This document shows positions 8,270 to 16,534 of a stretch of DNA of 64,000 nucleotides, one piece after another. Source of the stretch: UBA5018 sp947463165 (lineage in GTDB: Bacteria; Cyanobacteriota; Cyanobacteriia; PCC-6307; Cyanobiaceae). The DNA is taken from assembly GCA_943371245.1 (NCBI GenBank), contig CALRTY020000001.1, positions 248,001 through 312,000 of the forward strand, given 5' to 3'. Within the stretch, counting starts at the first letter, position 1. Every line of letters begins with the position of its first letter. Made by a program: the position numbers and the translations under genes. The notes under the pieces were generated by a model. That model ran no database searches. It was not told where the DNA came from and saw nothing but the letters and a program-made list of their open reading frames with translations.

Positions 8270-11107
8270 ATGCGACTTTTACACCTGCGCCTGCGCCAAC
8301 TGCGCCTGCATCGCCAGCTGGAGTTGCAATTTCATCCCCGCTTCACGCTGGTGGGTGGGGCCAATGAAACGGGCAAGAGCACCCTCGTGGAGGCGCTGCA
8401 TAAGGGGCTGTTTCTCAAGGCCACCGCCACGGGCAAGGGGGTGGAAGAACTGCGCTCCCGTCAGCACAGCGGCCTGCCGGAGGTGGAAATCGGCTTTGAG
8501 GCCCAGGGTCGCAGCTGGTTGCTGCGCAAGCGCTTTGCCGGCAGCAGTGGCACCGTGCAGCTGGCCGATGGGGTCGGCACCAGCCTCAGCGGTGCCGCCG
8601 CGGAGGAGCGGCTGGCGGACCTGTTGGGGGTGGAAGCGCCGGTGGAGGGCCGCCGCATCTCCCAGTTGCCCCAGCGCTGGGCCCACCTCTGGGTGCGCCA
8701 GGGGGAGGCGGGTGCCAATCCCCTGGCCGGCGGCGGCAACAGCTACGACCTGGATCGACTGCTCAATCAACTGCAGCAACGGGGCAGCAGTGCCGCCCTG
8801 GAGTCGCCCCTGGATCGGCAGGTGGAGGCGAACCTGCAATTGGAACTCAGCCAACTGTTCACCGCCACCGGCAAGGTGAAGGCCGGCTCGGTGCTGGCCC
8901 AGGCCCAAGGCCAACAGCAGCAGGCGGCAGAACGGCTGCAGCTCGCCCAGGAGCGGCTGGCCCAGCTGGAAACCGCCATGGAGGAACTGGCCCAGATCGA
9001 ACAGCGGCTGGAGCTGATCGATGGCCGCGAGCGGCCGGCCCTGGAAGCCCAACACCAGCGGTGGCAGCAACAGCAACGCCAGCTGGAGCAGGCCAAAGCC
9101 CAGCTGGAGCTGCGGCGCAGTCAGCGACAACCCCTGGCCCAGCGATGGCAGGCCCTGCGCCAGAAGATTGAGGAGCGCCAGCAGCTGGAGGGCCAAAAGC
9201 AGAGGGCCAGCGCCGAACAAAGCCAGCTCCTGGAGAGCCAAAGGGCCCATGGCGCCCAATTGGAGGCGATCGGCCAACAGCTTGCTCGCCTGCAGGGCCA
9301 GCTGGGCGATGCTGCGCAGGGCGGCCGGCAGCTGCAACAGCGGCTGGAGCTGGGCCAGCTACTGCTGGATCAAGCCGCCGTGGAGCGGGAGGCGCAGCAG
9401 CTGCAGCAGCATCGCCAGCAGTTCAACCTGCTGCAACAGCAGGCCGCCGCCCTCAAAACCGAACTGAGCTTCCTAGCGCCGATCACCGCCGAGCGGCTGC
9501 AGGAACTGCGCCAGGCGGAGCGCCGCCTGGGGGAAGCCCGGGCCCGCAGTGAGGCGATGGCGGCCACGGTGACGCTGCTCAGAGCCGAACAGCCGGTGCT
9601 GCTCGATGGTCAACCGTTGCTGAGCGGCAGCGAAACCAGGCTCGTGCAGGCCAGCAGGTTGCAGGTGGGCCCTGGCGTGGAGCTGGAGATCAGCCCCGGC
9701 GGCGGCGAAGCCCTGGCCAATGCCAGCGCCGAGCGCCTCCAGGCCGAAAGCCAGCTGGCTGGCCTGCTCCAAGCCATGCAGTTGGCTGATAGTGAAGCCG
9801 CCGAAGCAATCGCCCAGCAAAGGCAGCGGCTGGAGAGTGAACTGGCCAACCTGCGCCGCAACGCTGCCGCCATCCCCTGGCAGCGGCTGGATGAGCAGCT
9901 CGCCGCCCTGCAAAACCGCCGCCAGCAGCTGAACAGCAAGCTTGAGAGCTCCAGCGGCGAACTGCGGGCGCTGCAACAAGACGGGCAGCTGCCACTGGAT
10001 CCAGCCAATCCAGATGCGGCACCAGATGCGGAGCCATTGGAAGTCTGGCTGCAGGAGCAACGCCAACAACTGCGACTGCTACAAGAGCGGCAGCAGAACG
10101 AACAAAAAACCTACGAGCGACTGCTGGGCGAACAGCAGCACTTACAGCAGCTTGGCAAACAGACAGCGATAAGATTGGGAGAACTGGCTGGCCTACTGAA
10201 CGCAGTGGAGCAAAGGCTGCAGGCTGATGAATCTGAAGCTGGCCAATCTGAAAGTGGCCAATCTGAAGCTAGCGAAGTGAAAAACTCTGGCGGCCAGCCA
10301 GGAGCCGAACGTCTCCATGGCCAACTGCAGCAACTGGAACGGCAGCTGGCCGCCCTAGACGAAAAACTGCTCGCCCAGGAGCAACAGCTGGCTGCACTGC
10401 AGGCGGAGACAGATCAGGGATCGCCAACTGGCGGCGGCGAAGAGGCCCTGCTGGCGGCGCTGCGGCAACTTTTGGCGGAAAAGGAAGAGCTGTTGCTGCG
10501 CCGGGGCCAAAACCTGCAGTTGTGTCGCAGCCTTGGCGCCACTAATCCCCAAGCCGACGTTGAACAATGCCAGGCCGCCCTTGACCATTGCCAAGACCAC
10601 AACCTGGCGTTAACGGGCCGGGCCCTGGCCCTGCGCAGCTTGGTGGAGCGCTTTGGCAGCGCCAGATCGGCCCTGGCCGATCGCTATGGCGAGCCGATGG
10701 CCAGGGCTATTGCCAGCTACCTGGAGTTACTGGGCACGGGCTCCAAAGCCGTGCGGCTCAATTTTGATGGCAGCTCAGGATTTAACGATCTGCAACTGCA
10801 GCAGGCCCAAGAGAGCTACGCCTTTGAACGGCTCAGTGGTGGCATGCGCGAACAACTGGCGGCGGCTCTGCGACTGGCGATGGCGGAGGTATTGGCACCG
10901 GCCTACGACGGCAGCCTGCCGCTGGTATTTGACGATGCCTTCACCAACAGCGATCCGGAGCGGATTCAAGGACTGCACCAGATGCTGGAACGGGCCTGCC
11001 AGTCAGGGGTGCAGGTGCTGCTGCTCTCCTGCACCCCTAATGCCTACGCCGAATTAGCCGATCGGATTGGCAGTCGCCTTGAGCTGCAAGCACCGCTCGG
11101 CAGTTGA
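8270..11107 (+). CDS. SbcC/YhaN-like SMC-type ATPase
   Basis: A 945-aa ABC/SMC-type ATPase. The Walker A motif GGANETGKST is at residues 29-38. A very long Gln/Leu/Glu-rich coiled coil fills the middle. The ABC signature LSGGMREQL and Walker B LPLVFDDAFTN lie in the last 120 residues. It is the partner of the SbcD-like nuclease 4 bp upstream and probably tethers DNA ends. The coiled coil contains a 15-nt tandem triplication (from 10230, 10245 and 10260) encoding ESEAGQSESGQSEASE. The domain layout is closer to YhaN than to E. coli SbcC. Confidence 0.9.
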   Translation: MRLLHLRLRQLRLHRQLELQFHPRFTLVGGANETGKSTLVEALHKGLFLKATATGKGVEELRSRQHSGLPEVEIGFEAQGRSWLLRKRFAGSSGTVQLADGVGTSLSGAAAEERLADLLGVEAPVEGRRISQLPQRWAHLWVRQGEAGANPLAGGGNSYDLDRLLNQLQQRGSSAALESPLDRQVEANLQLELSQLFTATGKVKAGSVLAQAQGQQQQAAERLQLAQERLAQLETAMEELAQIEQRLELIDGRERPALEAQHQRWQQQQRQLEQAKAQLELRRSQRQPLAQRWQALRQKIEERQQLEGQKQRASAEQSQLLESQRAHGAQLEAIGQQLARLQGQLGDAAQGGRQLQQRLELGQLLLDQAAVEREAQQLQQHRQQFNLLQQQAAALKTELSFLAPITAERLQELRQAERRLGEARARSEAMAATVTLLRAEQPVLLDGQPLLSGSETRLVQASRLQVGPGVELEISPGGGEALANASAERLQAESQLAGLLQAMQLADSEAAEAIAQQRQRLESELANLRRNAAAIPWQRLDEQLAALQNRRQQLNSKLESSSGELRALQQDGQLPLDPANPDAAPDAEPLEVWLQEQRQQLRLLQERQQNEQKTYERLLGEQQHLQQLGKQTAIRLGELAGLLNAVEQRLQADESEAGQSESGQSEASEVKNSGGQPGAERLHGQLQQLERQLAALDEKLLAQEQQLAALQAETDQGSPTGGGEEALLAALRQLLAEKEELLLRRGQNLQLCRSLGATNPQADVEQCQAALDHCQDHNLALTGRALALRSLVERFGSARSALADRYGEPMARAIASYLELLGTGSKAVRLNFDGSSGFNDLQLQQAQESYAFERLSGGMREQLAAALRLAMAEVLAPAYDGSLPLVFDDAFTNSDPERIQGLHQMLERACQSGVQVLLLSCTPNAYAELADRIGSRLELQAPLGS
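10230..10274 (+). repeat. 15-nt tandem repeat, 3 copies, inside the SbcC-like gene
   Basis: Three units beginning AATCTGAA start at 10230, 10245 and 10260. They encode a Ser/Glu-rich loop in the coiled coil and keep the frame because the period is a multiple of three. Confidence 0.9.
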
Positions 11108-11111
11108 ACGC

Positions 11112-11561
11112 CTAAAGGCTCAGCGCCGCTGCTGCCGCCCCGCCAACTTCTGCGCCATCGCCATCTTCTGCGCCATCGCCATCTGGGCCGCCGTCATCAA
11201 GGCCACCATCATCCAGGCTGCCCGCGGGGATCAATCGGATTTGCTTGCGACCCAGTTTGATCTCGAATTCATCACCGGGATGGAGATCGAGCATGGCTGT
11301 GTAGGCCTTGCCCACCAGCAGATTGCCATTGCCCTGAACCGTGGCCACATAACTGAGCTTGCGACCTGCCTTGCCCAGCTTTGAGGAGACACCTATCTCC
11401 ACCCCCTTGGCATCCAGCAAGGCCTCATAGAAGGCGGTGAAGTTCAGGCGCTCGGCACCGTCCTTTTTGGTTGACACATAACCGCAGGCACGTACGATCT
11501 CTGACTTGCCGGCATCGCCAAGCTCCTTGACCTTAATGAGCAGTTCAGAACCTGTGAGCAT
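11112..11561 (-). CDS. cyAbrB-family transcriptional regulator
   Basis: A 149-aa cyanobacterial AbrB-like protein. It starts MLTGSELLIKVKELG and carries the DNA-binding SpoVT-AbrB-like part with GDEFEIKLGRKQIRLIP near residues 97-113. These proteins bind DNA broadly and link carbon and nitrogen status to gene expression in cyanobacteria. The ATG at 11561 is preferred over 11582 because family members begin at this Met. The tail after residue 113 is an acidic low-complexity run (DDGG/DGDGAED repeats) encoded by an 18-nt tandem repeat and is probably disordered. It runs convergent with the SbcC-like gene. Confidence 0.92.
   Translation of the reverse strand: MLTGSELLIKVKELGDAGKSEIVRACGYVSTKKDGAERLNFTAFYEALLDAKGVEIGVSSKLGKAGRKLSYVATVQGNGNLLVGKAYTAMLDLHPGDEFEIKLGRKQIRLIPAGSLDDGGLDDGGPDGDGAEDGDGAEVGGAAAAALSL
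11147..11200 (-). repeat. 18-nt tandem repeat in the cyAbrB 3' end
   Basis: CTTCTGCGCCATCGCCAT occurs identically at 11147 and 11165, with a diverged third unit from 11183. It encodes the acidic Gly/Asp tail. Confidence 0.85.
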
Positions 11562-11695
11562 GAATCTTAGGGGTGAACCCAACGAAGACCAAAAAAATTT
11601 AACCCATTCAAGGTGGCTACTGGCTTGTCACTTAGATGACAGGTGCACTCGTCCCCCTGTCCCGTCTCCTGAACAAACCAATCCCTAGTCATGCC

Positions 11696-12193
11696 ATGGC
11701 CATCCCCCTCCTCAGAGTCGTTGATGCCGATGACTTGGACCAATTGCTTGCCGTATATAGCGATGCCGTGACCAGCCAGGCGGGCCCCTTTTACCAGCAG
11801 GCTCAGATCAAGGCCTGGTCTACCCATCCCTATGCCACAGAAGCGGTGGCCGAGGCGCTGCGGCGCGGTCGGGCCCTGGCCAGCTGCGCCAGCGGTGATC
11901 CGGCCACGATTGAAGCCTTCGCCCTACTCGATCCGATCGACAGACTCTCCCTGCTCTATTGCCGCGGTCGCTCCAGTCGCCAGGGTCGCGCCACAGCCCT
12001 GGTTCAGGCCGTGGAAGACCTGGCCCGCCAGCAGGGCTGCCAGCAGCTGCGCACCGAGGCCAGCCAGCTATCGCGGCCCCTGTTGTTGCGACAGGGCTGG
12101 CAGCTGGAAGCAGAAGAGCGGGTGCAATTCGCCGGCGTGAGCTTCCTGCGCTGGCGGATGATCAAATCCCTGGATAACCGAGCCCATGGCTGA
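11696..12193 (+). CDS. GNAT-like acetyltransferase
   Basis: A 165-aa protein with GNAT-fold features: an N-terminal LLRVVDADDLDQLLAVYSDAV, the acetyl-CoA pyrophosphate loop GRSSRQGRATALV (the usual R/Q-x-x-G-x-G/A), and LRTEASQLSRPLLLRQGW. It probably acetylates a small molecule or protein N-terminus. ATG 11696 gives the normal family start. Its end overlaps the next gene by 8 bp (ATGGCTGA), suggesting translational coupling with the Nif11-cupin protein. Confidence 0.82.
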   Translation: MAIPLLRVVDADDLDQLLAVYSDAVTSQAGPFYQQAQIKAWSTHPYATEAVAEALRRGRALASCASGDPATIEAFALLDPIDRLSLLYCRGRSSRQGRATALVQAVEDLARQQGCQQLRTEASQLSRPLLLRQGWQLEAEERVQFAGVSFLRWRMIKSLDNRAHG

Positions 12194-12719
12194 GGAGCAG
12201 CTGCAGCAATTTCTCCACAAGGTGGCCCAACTCCAGCAGTTCGTTTCGCTCACCGAGGTGGAACCGGGCCTGAGGGCAGCCCTCAGCGATTGCAATTGCC
12301 ACCATGAGGTGGTGGAACTGGCCCGCAGCCGCGGCTTTGAAATTGGCCGGCGCTGGGGGGAGACCGCTGGCGTCTGCGGCGGTGATGACAACCTGCTGCA
12401 GGGTGCCTGCCCGCCGGCCGGCCAGGAGAGCAGCAGGGTGCTGCTGGAATCGGCGGGCCTGCGGCTGGAGCTGATTCACTCCTGTTCGACCGCCTCTGCC
12501 CCAGGGTTTTGGTACGACCAGCCGGAGCATGAATGGGTAACTTTGTTGCAGGGCAGCGCCCGGATCCAATTCGAAGATGAACCGCAGCCCAGGGATCTAA
12601 GCCGGGGCGACAGCCTGGTGATTGAACCGGGCAGACGCCACCGGCTGGTGGCTACAGATCCAGCTCCTGGTTCCCTGTGGCTGGCTCTTTTCTGGTGGCA
12701 ACAGAGCGCTGCTGGCTGA
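12186..12719 (+). CDS. Nif11-domain and cupin fusion protein
   Basis: The 177-aa protein has two parts. Residues 1-58 are a Nif11-like helical domain (QLQQFLHKVAQ, LRAALSDCNCHHEVVELARSRGF), the domain used as a leader in nitrile-hydratase-like and Nif11 RiPP precursors. A GG pair follows at residues 65-66. Residues of about 90-172 form a cupin barrel (YDQPEHEWVTLLQGSARIQF, LSRGDSLVIEPGRRHRL) with Glu/His metal-type positions. The fusion could be a small-molecule-binding or enzymatic cupin that uses Nif11 as a docking module; this is inference. It overlaps the GNAT gene and shares 68 bp tail-to-tail with psiE. Confidence 0.8.
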   Translation: MAEEQLQQFLHKVAQLQQFVSLTEVEPGLRAALSDCNCHHEVVELARSRGFEIGRRWGETAGVCGGDDNLLQGACPPAGQESSRVLLESAGLRLELIHSCSTASAPGFWYDQPEHEWVTLLQGSARIQFEDEPQPRDLSRGDSLVIEPGRRHRLVATDPAPGSLWLALFWWQQSAAG

Positions 12720-13149
12720 AATTATGCACCAGCCAGTAGCTGGCGGTGAGGGCCAGCACCGCCACGCCCAAACCTGCCAACAACTGCGGTTTGGCCTCGG
12801 CCCCATGGGGCAAAACAATTACCTTTCGGCTCACGGCCGTGATTGCAGTGAGCAACACCAGCTCGATCTGTATCACCTGCTTACGCAGGTAGGAGGTGAT
12901 GTTCTGCAACACCTCCAGGGCGATCAGCAAACTGAGCAGATCGCCCAACACCTGCATCAATCGACTGTTGAGCCAGGCGGTGTTTGGGTTCATCAGAGAC
13001 CAGAACACCTGCCAGACCAACTGCAGGGAGGTGGCGGCGATCAGCACCAACAGCACCAGGCCAAGCACCTTAGCCAGCTGACGCTCGCACCGGTCGATTA
13101 ATTTGAGATAACCTGCGTCGCCCCAAACACGGTTGAAGAATCGGATCAC
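12652..13149 (-). CDS. PsiE-family membrane protein
   Basis: A 165-aa protein with four hydrophobic segments (about residues 27-50, 68-85, 98-112 and 125-142) and the ITSYLRKQVIQIELVLLTAITAVSRKVIV core of the phosphate-starvation-inducible PsiE family. The biochemical role is unknown. The last 68 bp overlap the 3' end of the Nif11-cupin gene on the other strand, so both C-termini use the same DNA. Confidence 0.82.
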   Translation of the reverse strand: MIRFFNRVWGDAGYLKLIDRCERQLAKVLGLVLLVLIAATSLQLVWQVFWSLMNPNTAWLNSRLMQVLGDLLSLLIALEVLQNITSYLRKQVIQIELVLLTAITAVSRKVIVLPHGAEAKPQLLAGLGVAVLALTASYWLVHNFSQQRSVATRKEPATGNQELDL

Positions 13150-13328
13150 AGGCCTCGAATCAACAGGAGAGTGTTAACACAGCGGTGGTTCCCCGGGGAA
13201 GTGAGCCGGCTACAATCCTGGTGCGCACAATCTGCAGGTGAAAGACAAAACCCTGGGGGCAGAGCTGTTAATTCTACCCAATCACGCCCCTGACCAACCC
13301 AGGTCAGTCAGCAGTCAGGGCTTCTTGC

Positions 13329-13516
13329 CTAGCCAATTGCTTAGCCGTAGCTTTCTCAGTCAAAGATTACTTAGCCAAAGTTTGCTTAGCAGACACTTGC
13401 CTAGCCAGGCATTGCCTAGCCGGGGCATGTCTAGCCAGGCTTTGCTGAGCGGAGGTTTGTTCAGTCAGCACTTGATCAGCCAAAGTTTATTCACACGGGG
13501 CATACCTAACCAGGAA
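13329..13516. repeat. Diverged 15-nt tandem array, 12 copies in exact phase
   Basis: TTAGCC/CTAGCC-like cores start at 13341, 13356, 13371, 13386, 13401, 13416, 13431, 13446, 13461, 13476, 13491 and 13506, always 15 nt apart, with one more at 13329. Individual units differ at several positions, so the period is conserved while the sequence has drifted. A two-copy 18-nt unit (GAACTCAGTTGGTGAGCT-like) follows. The plus-strand frame is open through the array but has no known domain, so no gene is called. Confidence 0.85.
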
Positions 13517-13540
13517 CTGAACTCAGTTGGTGAGCTGAAC

Positions 13541-13792
13541 TCAGTTGGTGAAGAGTCTGTACTGGGGCTTGGCCGGGGTGTCGCTGGGAGAGTTTTGCAG
13601 CTGCGTATCACAGCTGACCGTTCCGTCCGCAGATGTGACGCAGTTCTTCGGCACCACCTTGGTGTTTGGTCCCACGTTGCTGCCGGGCCCTAGCAAATAG
13701 CTCTCCACCTGGGCCTGGGCCTGGCCAGGCACCAGGGCCAAGCTGAGGCTGCCGATTGCCAGCGCAGCTTGCAGAGCTTGGCGGATTGCCAT
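13541..13792 (-). CDS. Small secreted protein, unknown function
   Basis: An 83-aa precursor with a signal peptide (hydrophobic residues 7-22, cleavage near AQA-Q) and a mature part containing NCVTSADGTVSCDTQLQNSPSDTPAKPQY. Two cysteines could form a disulphide. Small secreted proteins with this CVTxADGxxxCDT pattern occur in other picocyanobacteria. The last codons overlap the end of the adjoining repeat region. It probably acts in the periplasm or lumen. Confidence 0.7.
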   Translation of the reverse strand: MAIRQALQAALAIGSLSLALVPGQAQAQVESYLLGPGSNVGPNTKVVPKNCVTSADGTVSCDTQLQNSPSDTPAKPQYRLFTN

Positions 13793-13849
13793 CGATTCAA
13801 ATTCGTAGCTGGCCCTCCATTCTGCCTGGACGCACCGGCCCTGGCAGCT

Positions 13850-14170
13850 TCAGGCCGGCTGATCCTGACGGATTTCGCGCAACAGCTGATCCAGTTGATC
13901 GAGGGAATCATCCAGGCCGATCGCTCGCTGGGGCCGGACCCAGCCCTCCTCCCCCTGCCAGCGTTCTTCTATGCCACAGAGCTGGGCTGCCAGCCCCACC
14001 AATCCCTCCTGGCCGTAGGTGCGCTGCAGCTCGTCGATCAACACCGGCATGCGGATCGAACTGGCCTGCAGCGCCCGGCGCAAATCAGACTGGGTGCGGC
14101 CGGTATGGCGCAGCCAGTCCTTGATGAAGGCCTGCAGGTCGTCTAGTTGTGCGTTGCTGAGACTGGCCAT
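13850..14170 (-). CDS. Conserved cyanobacterial hypothetical protein
   Basis: A 106-aa, mostly helical protein with an N-terminal helix-turn-helix-like segment (LDDLQAFIKDWLRHTGRTQSDLRRAL) and an acidic C-terminus (LDQLDQLLREIRQD). No named family was recognised. ATG 14170 was chosen because the upstream open frame is not protein-like. The HTH-like look suggests a small DNA-binding protein, but that is weak. Confidence 0.65.
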   Translation of the reverse strand: MASLSNAQLDDLQAFIKDWLRHTGRTQSDLRRALQASSIRMPVLIDELQRTYGQEGLVGLAAQLCGIEERWQGEEGWVRPQRAIGLDDSLDQLDQLLREIRQDQPA

Positions 14171-14386
14171 GGCGATCAGCGGCCTGAGGGAAACCAGCAA
14201 ACCAGTCTGCGCTTTGCCCGCAGGCGGATCGCTGGGCTGCGATGACCACCACACAAAGCGAGCAGGGTGGTGAGGGCCACCAGAGCTCAACGATAGGACC
14301 AGTACGACGCAACAGCCAAAACCAATGGCCCTGGCCCAGGCGCGTATCGATGCTGGCTACGGTTGCAAGCCGACCCCAGTCACCCG

Positions 14387-14890
14387 ATGACCCTGCTTGC
14401 CGCCATCCCTCCCGAGCTGCTGCCCCGCGCCGGGGTGGCCTATTTGCACTACATCAGCATCATGGTTTGCTTTGGGGCCCTGGTGCTGGAGCGGCGGCTG
14501 ATCAAGCCAAATCCCAACAAGGCCGACGCCACCTTGATGATTATTACCGATGTGGTGTATGGACTGGCGGCCCTGGCCCTGCTGGGCAGTGGCATCCTGC
14601 GGGTGCTCTATTTCGGCCAGGGGGCAGAGTTTTATACGGAAAATCCTGTCTTCTGGTGGAAGGTGGGCCTATACATTGCTATTGGCACCCTTTCCCTTTA
14701 TCCAACAATCACCTACATTCTCTGGGCCATCCCCCTACGCAAGGGTGAATTGCCAAAAGTAAGCGAAGCCCTGGCCAATCGCCTCGCCTGGATTCTCAAC
14801 ATCGAGCTGGCCGGCTTTGCCCTGATCCCCCTGATCGCCACGCTGATGGCCCGGGGCGTTGGCTTAGCCAACTACGGCCAAGGCCTCTGA
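14387..14890 (+). CDS. DUF2214 family membrane protein
   Basis: A 167-aa protein with four predicted membrane helices (about residues 14-32, 46-68, 86-108 and 133-157), matching DUF2214 (LHYISIMVCFGALVLERRLIK, GILRVLYFGQGAEFYTENPVFWWKVGLY). His and Arg residues inside the helices resemble haem- or quinone-contacting membrane proteins, but function is unknown. The ATG at 14387 places the first helix correctly. Confidence 0.82.
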   Translation: MTLLAAIPPELLPRAGVAYLHYISIMVCFGALVLERRLIKPNPNKADATLMIITDVVYGLAALALLGSGILRVLYFGQGAEFYTENPVFWWKVGLYIAIGTLSLYPTITYILWAIPLRKGELPKVSEALANRLAWILNIELAGFALIPLIATLMARGVGLANYGQGL

Positions 14891-14893
14891 TAC

Positions 14894-15739
14894 ATGCTCA
14901 AACCAGTGTCGGTCCAAACCCCTAGGAAAATCCTGTGGGGAAGCGGCATTTACCTAATCGCAGCCACCGCCACTGGAGCAATTTCATCAACGGCCATTTC
15001 ATCAACAGCCGTGGCACCCGGAGGCTTAACCGGGCAAGATCCCTGCCCACCAGCCCTGGCCATCTCGCCGCTCGAACCGCCAGCGCAGCTAGCAGGCCAA
15101 GGCCAGCGGTCGCTTGCCGAGCGCTATGCCCAGCCAGCTCAGCCACCAGGCGCTGATTACCGCCAGCGGATCGCCATCAGCCCCTGGGGGCCGCCGATTT
15201 TGCCCTCCTGGTGCGTCTGGATTGAACCGCCGGCCGATAGCCCTGGAGCTGCGGCTGAGGCGGAGCGCTGGTCTGGGGCCGTGGAGGCTGCCCTGGCCAG
15301 CTGGGGGGAGTTAGTGCGGCTGCAGCGTGTGGATGATCCGCAACGGGCCCAGGTACTGGTGCTGCGGCGCCGTCCACCACTCCGAGAGGAGGGCAACGGC
15401 AGGCTGCGGGCCAGCAACGGCCGCTCGCAACTATCGCTTGTGCTGGTGCGGCGGCGCCAACAGCAGCTGCTCGAACCAAGGGTGATCGTTTGGCTGAATC
15501 CAGGCCAAAGGCAGCAGGTGATTCAAGCCGCGGCGCTGCATGAACTGGGCCATGCCTTCGGGTTATGGGGCCACAGCGACCAGAGCGGCGACGCCATGGC
15601 CGCCAGCCCCGCTGGACCGCCGGTGTTGCGGCTCACCAGCCGCGATGTGGCTACCTGGCGCTGGCTGCAGAGCCTGCCGGGTCAATTCGGCCAGCCCTGG
15701 ATTTCCGTTCCAGCAACTGGAGGCAAAGTGGGCCCTTAG
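14894..15739 (+). CDS. Metzincin-like zinc protease, exported
   Basis: A 281-aa protein with an N-terminal hydrophobic segment and the metzincin zinc motif HELGHAFGLWGH at residues 216-227, which has the three His ligands and Glu217 as general base. The downstream GDAMAASPAG offers a possible Met-turn. The arrangement resembles matrixin-type M10/M57 peptidases, which act outside the cytoplasm. Its start is 3 bp after the DUF2214 stop. A 15-nt duplication at 14981 and 14996 gives AISSTAISSTA near the signal region. The substrate is unknown. Confidence 0.75.
   Translation: MLKPVSVQTPRKILWGSGIYLIAATATGAISSTAISSTAVAPGGLTGQDPCPPALAISPLEPPAQLAGQGQRSLAERYAQPAQPPGADYRQRIAISPWGPPILPSWCVWIEPPADSPGAAAEAERWSGAVEAALASWGELVRLQRVDDPQRAQVLVLRRRPPLREEGNGRLRASNGRSQLSLVLVRRRQQQLLEPRVIVWLNPGQRQQVIQAAALHELGHAFGLWGHSDQSGDAMAASPAGPPVLRLTSRDVATWRWLQSLPGQFGQPWISVPATGGKVGP
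14981..15010 (+). repeat. 15-nt tandem duplication in the protease signal region
   Basis: ATTTCATCAACGGCC at 14981 is followed by ATTTCATCAACAGCC at 14996, adding five residues to the protein. Confidence 0.9.
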
Positions 15740-16431
15740 CCCCGCCTTGGCGCCCCCTGCCGCTCGGCCAGCACCTGCTGCACCTGCCGCCAGCTAACGC
15801 CGTGGTGGGCCAGGGCAACCTGCAAATGAAAGATGATGTCGGCCGCCTCGCCAGCGATTTCGGCTGCTATGTCGTCCTTGCAGGCCATCACGAACTCGGC
15901 ACTCTCCTCGCCAATCTTTTTGAGGATGCGGTTGTCGCCCCCGGCCAGCAATTTGTTGGTGTAGCTGTCAGCCTGGGGATGATCGCGGCGGCCCTCAATC
16001 ACCCGCATCAGTTCGGTGCAGATGTCGGCCGGGGGCGGCGGAGCGGTGGGTCCGCCCGCCGTCGGCGTGGCGGCCTGCTCGAAAAAGCAGCTGCGGGCGC
16101 CGGTGTGGCAGGCCACATCGCCGCTCTGTTCGATCGTCAGCAGCAGCACATCTGCATCGCAGTCATAGCGAATCCCCCGCAAACGCTGGATGTGGCCGCT
16201 GGTGGCGCCCTTGTGCCAGAGCTCTTGGCGGGAGCGGCTCCAATAGTGAACCTCGCCACTGGCCAGGCTGCGCTCAATCGCCTCCTGATTCATCCAGGCC
16301 ACCATCAACACGGCGCCATCCAGCCAGTCCTGGGCCACCGCTGGAATCAAGCCGGCCTCGTTGAAGCGCAGGCTTTCGATCAGGGAGCCGGAGCCGATCG
16401 GGGCATCTGTGGGCGGGCCGCTGGCGGACAT
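15736..16431 (-). CDS. hisIE: Phosphoribosyl-AMP cyclohydrolase / phosphoribosyl-ATP pyrophosphatase
   Basis: A 231-aa bifunctional enzyme for two early steps of histidine synthesis. The HisI domain (about 20-125) has HYWSRSRQELWHKG, the metal-binding CDAD and CHTG..SCF cysteines. The HisE domain (about 135-225) has SYTNKLLAGGDNRILKKIGEE and EAADIIFHLQVALAHH. A short Pro/Ala linker joins them. ATG 16431 gives a normal start. It ends 4 bp into the 3' end of the protease gene. Confidence 0.95.
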   Translation of the reverse strand: MSASGPPTDAPIGSGSLIESLRFNEAGLIPAVAQDWLDGAVLMVAWMNQEAIERSLASGEVHYWSRSRQELWHKGATSGHIQRLRGIRYDCDADVLLLTIEQSGDVACHTGARSCFFEQAATPTAGGPTAPPPPADICTELMRVIEGRRDHPQADSYTNKLLAGGDNRILKKIGEESAEFVMACKDDIAAEIAGEAADIIFHLQVALAHHGVSWRQVQQVLAERQGAPRRG

Positions 16432-16534
16432 GGGTGAACTGCTAATCGAAAATTCTGGCCTGAGCCGCCCCAGGGCGGATTGAACTGGAATGATTCCAGG
16501 GGGCCCAAGGCGGCCGCCAACTCGATCCTCTCCC

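Noticed and set aside
8279..9337. 352-aa minus-strand open frame in the SbcC-like gene
   Set aside because: Antisense of a clear ATPase gene; Leu/Gln composition reflects the coiled coil on the other strand.
13329..13516. CRISPR array
   Set aside because: Units are only 15 nt and adjoin without unique spacers; no cas genes are nearby.
13238..13693. 151-aa plus-strand open frame over the 15-nt array
   Set aside because: It is translated tandem repeat and then the antisense of a small secreted protein; no domain and no start signal.
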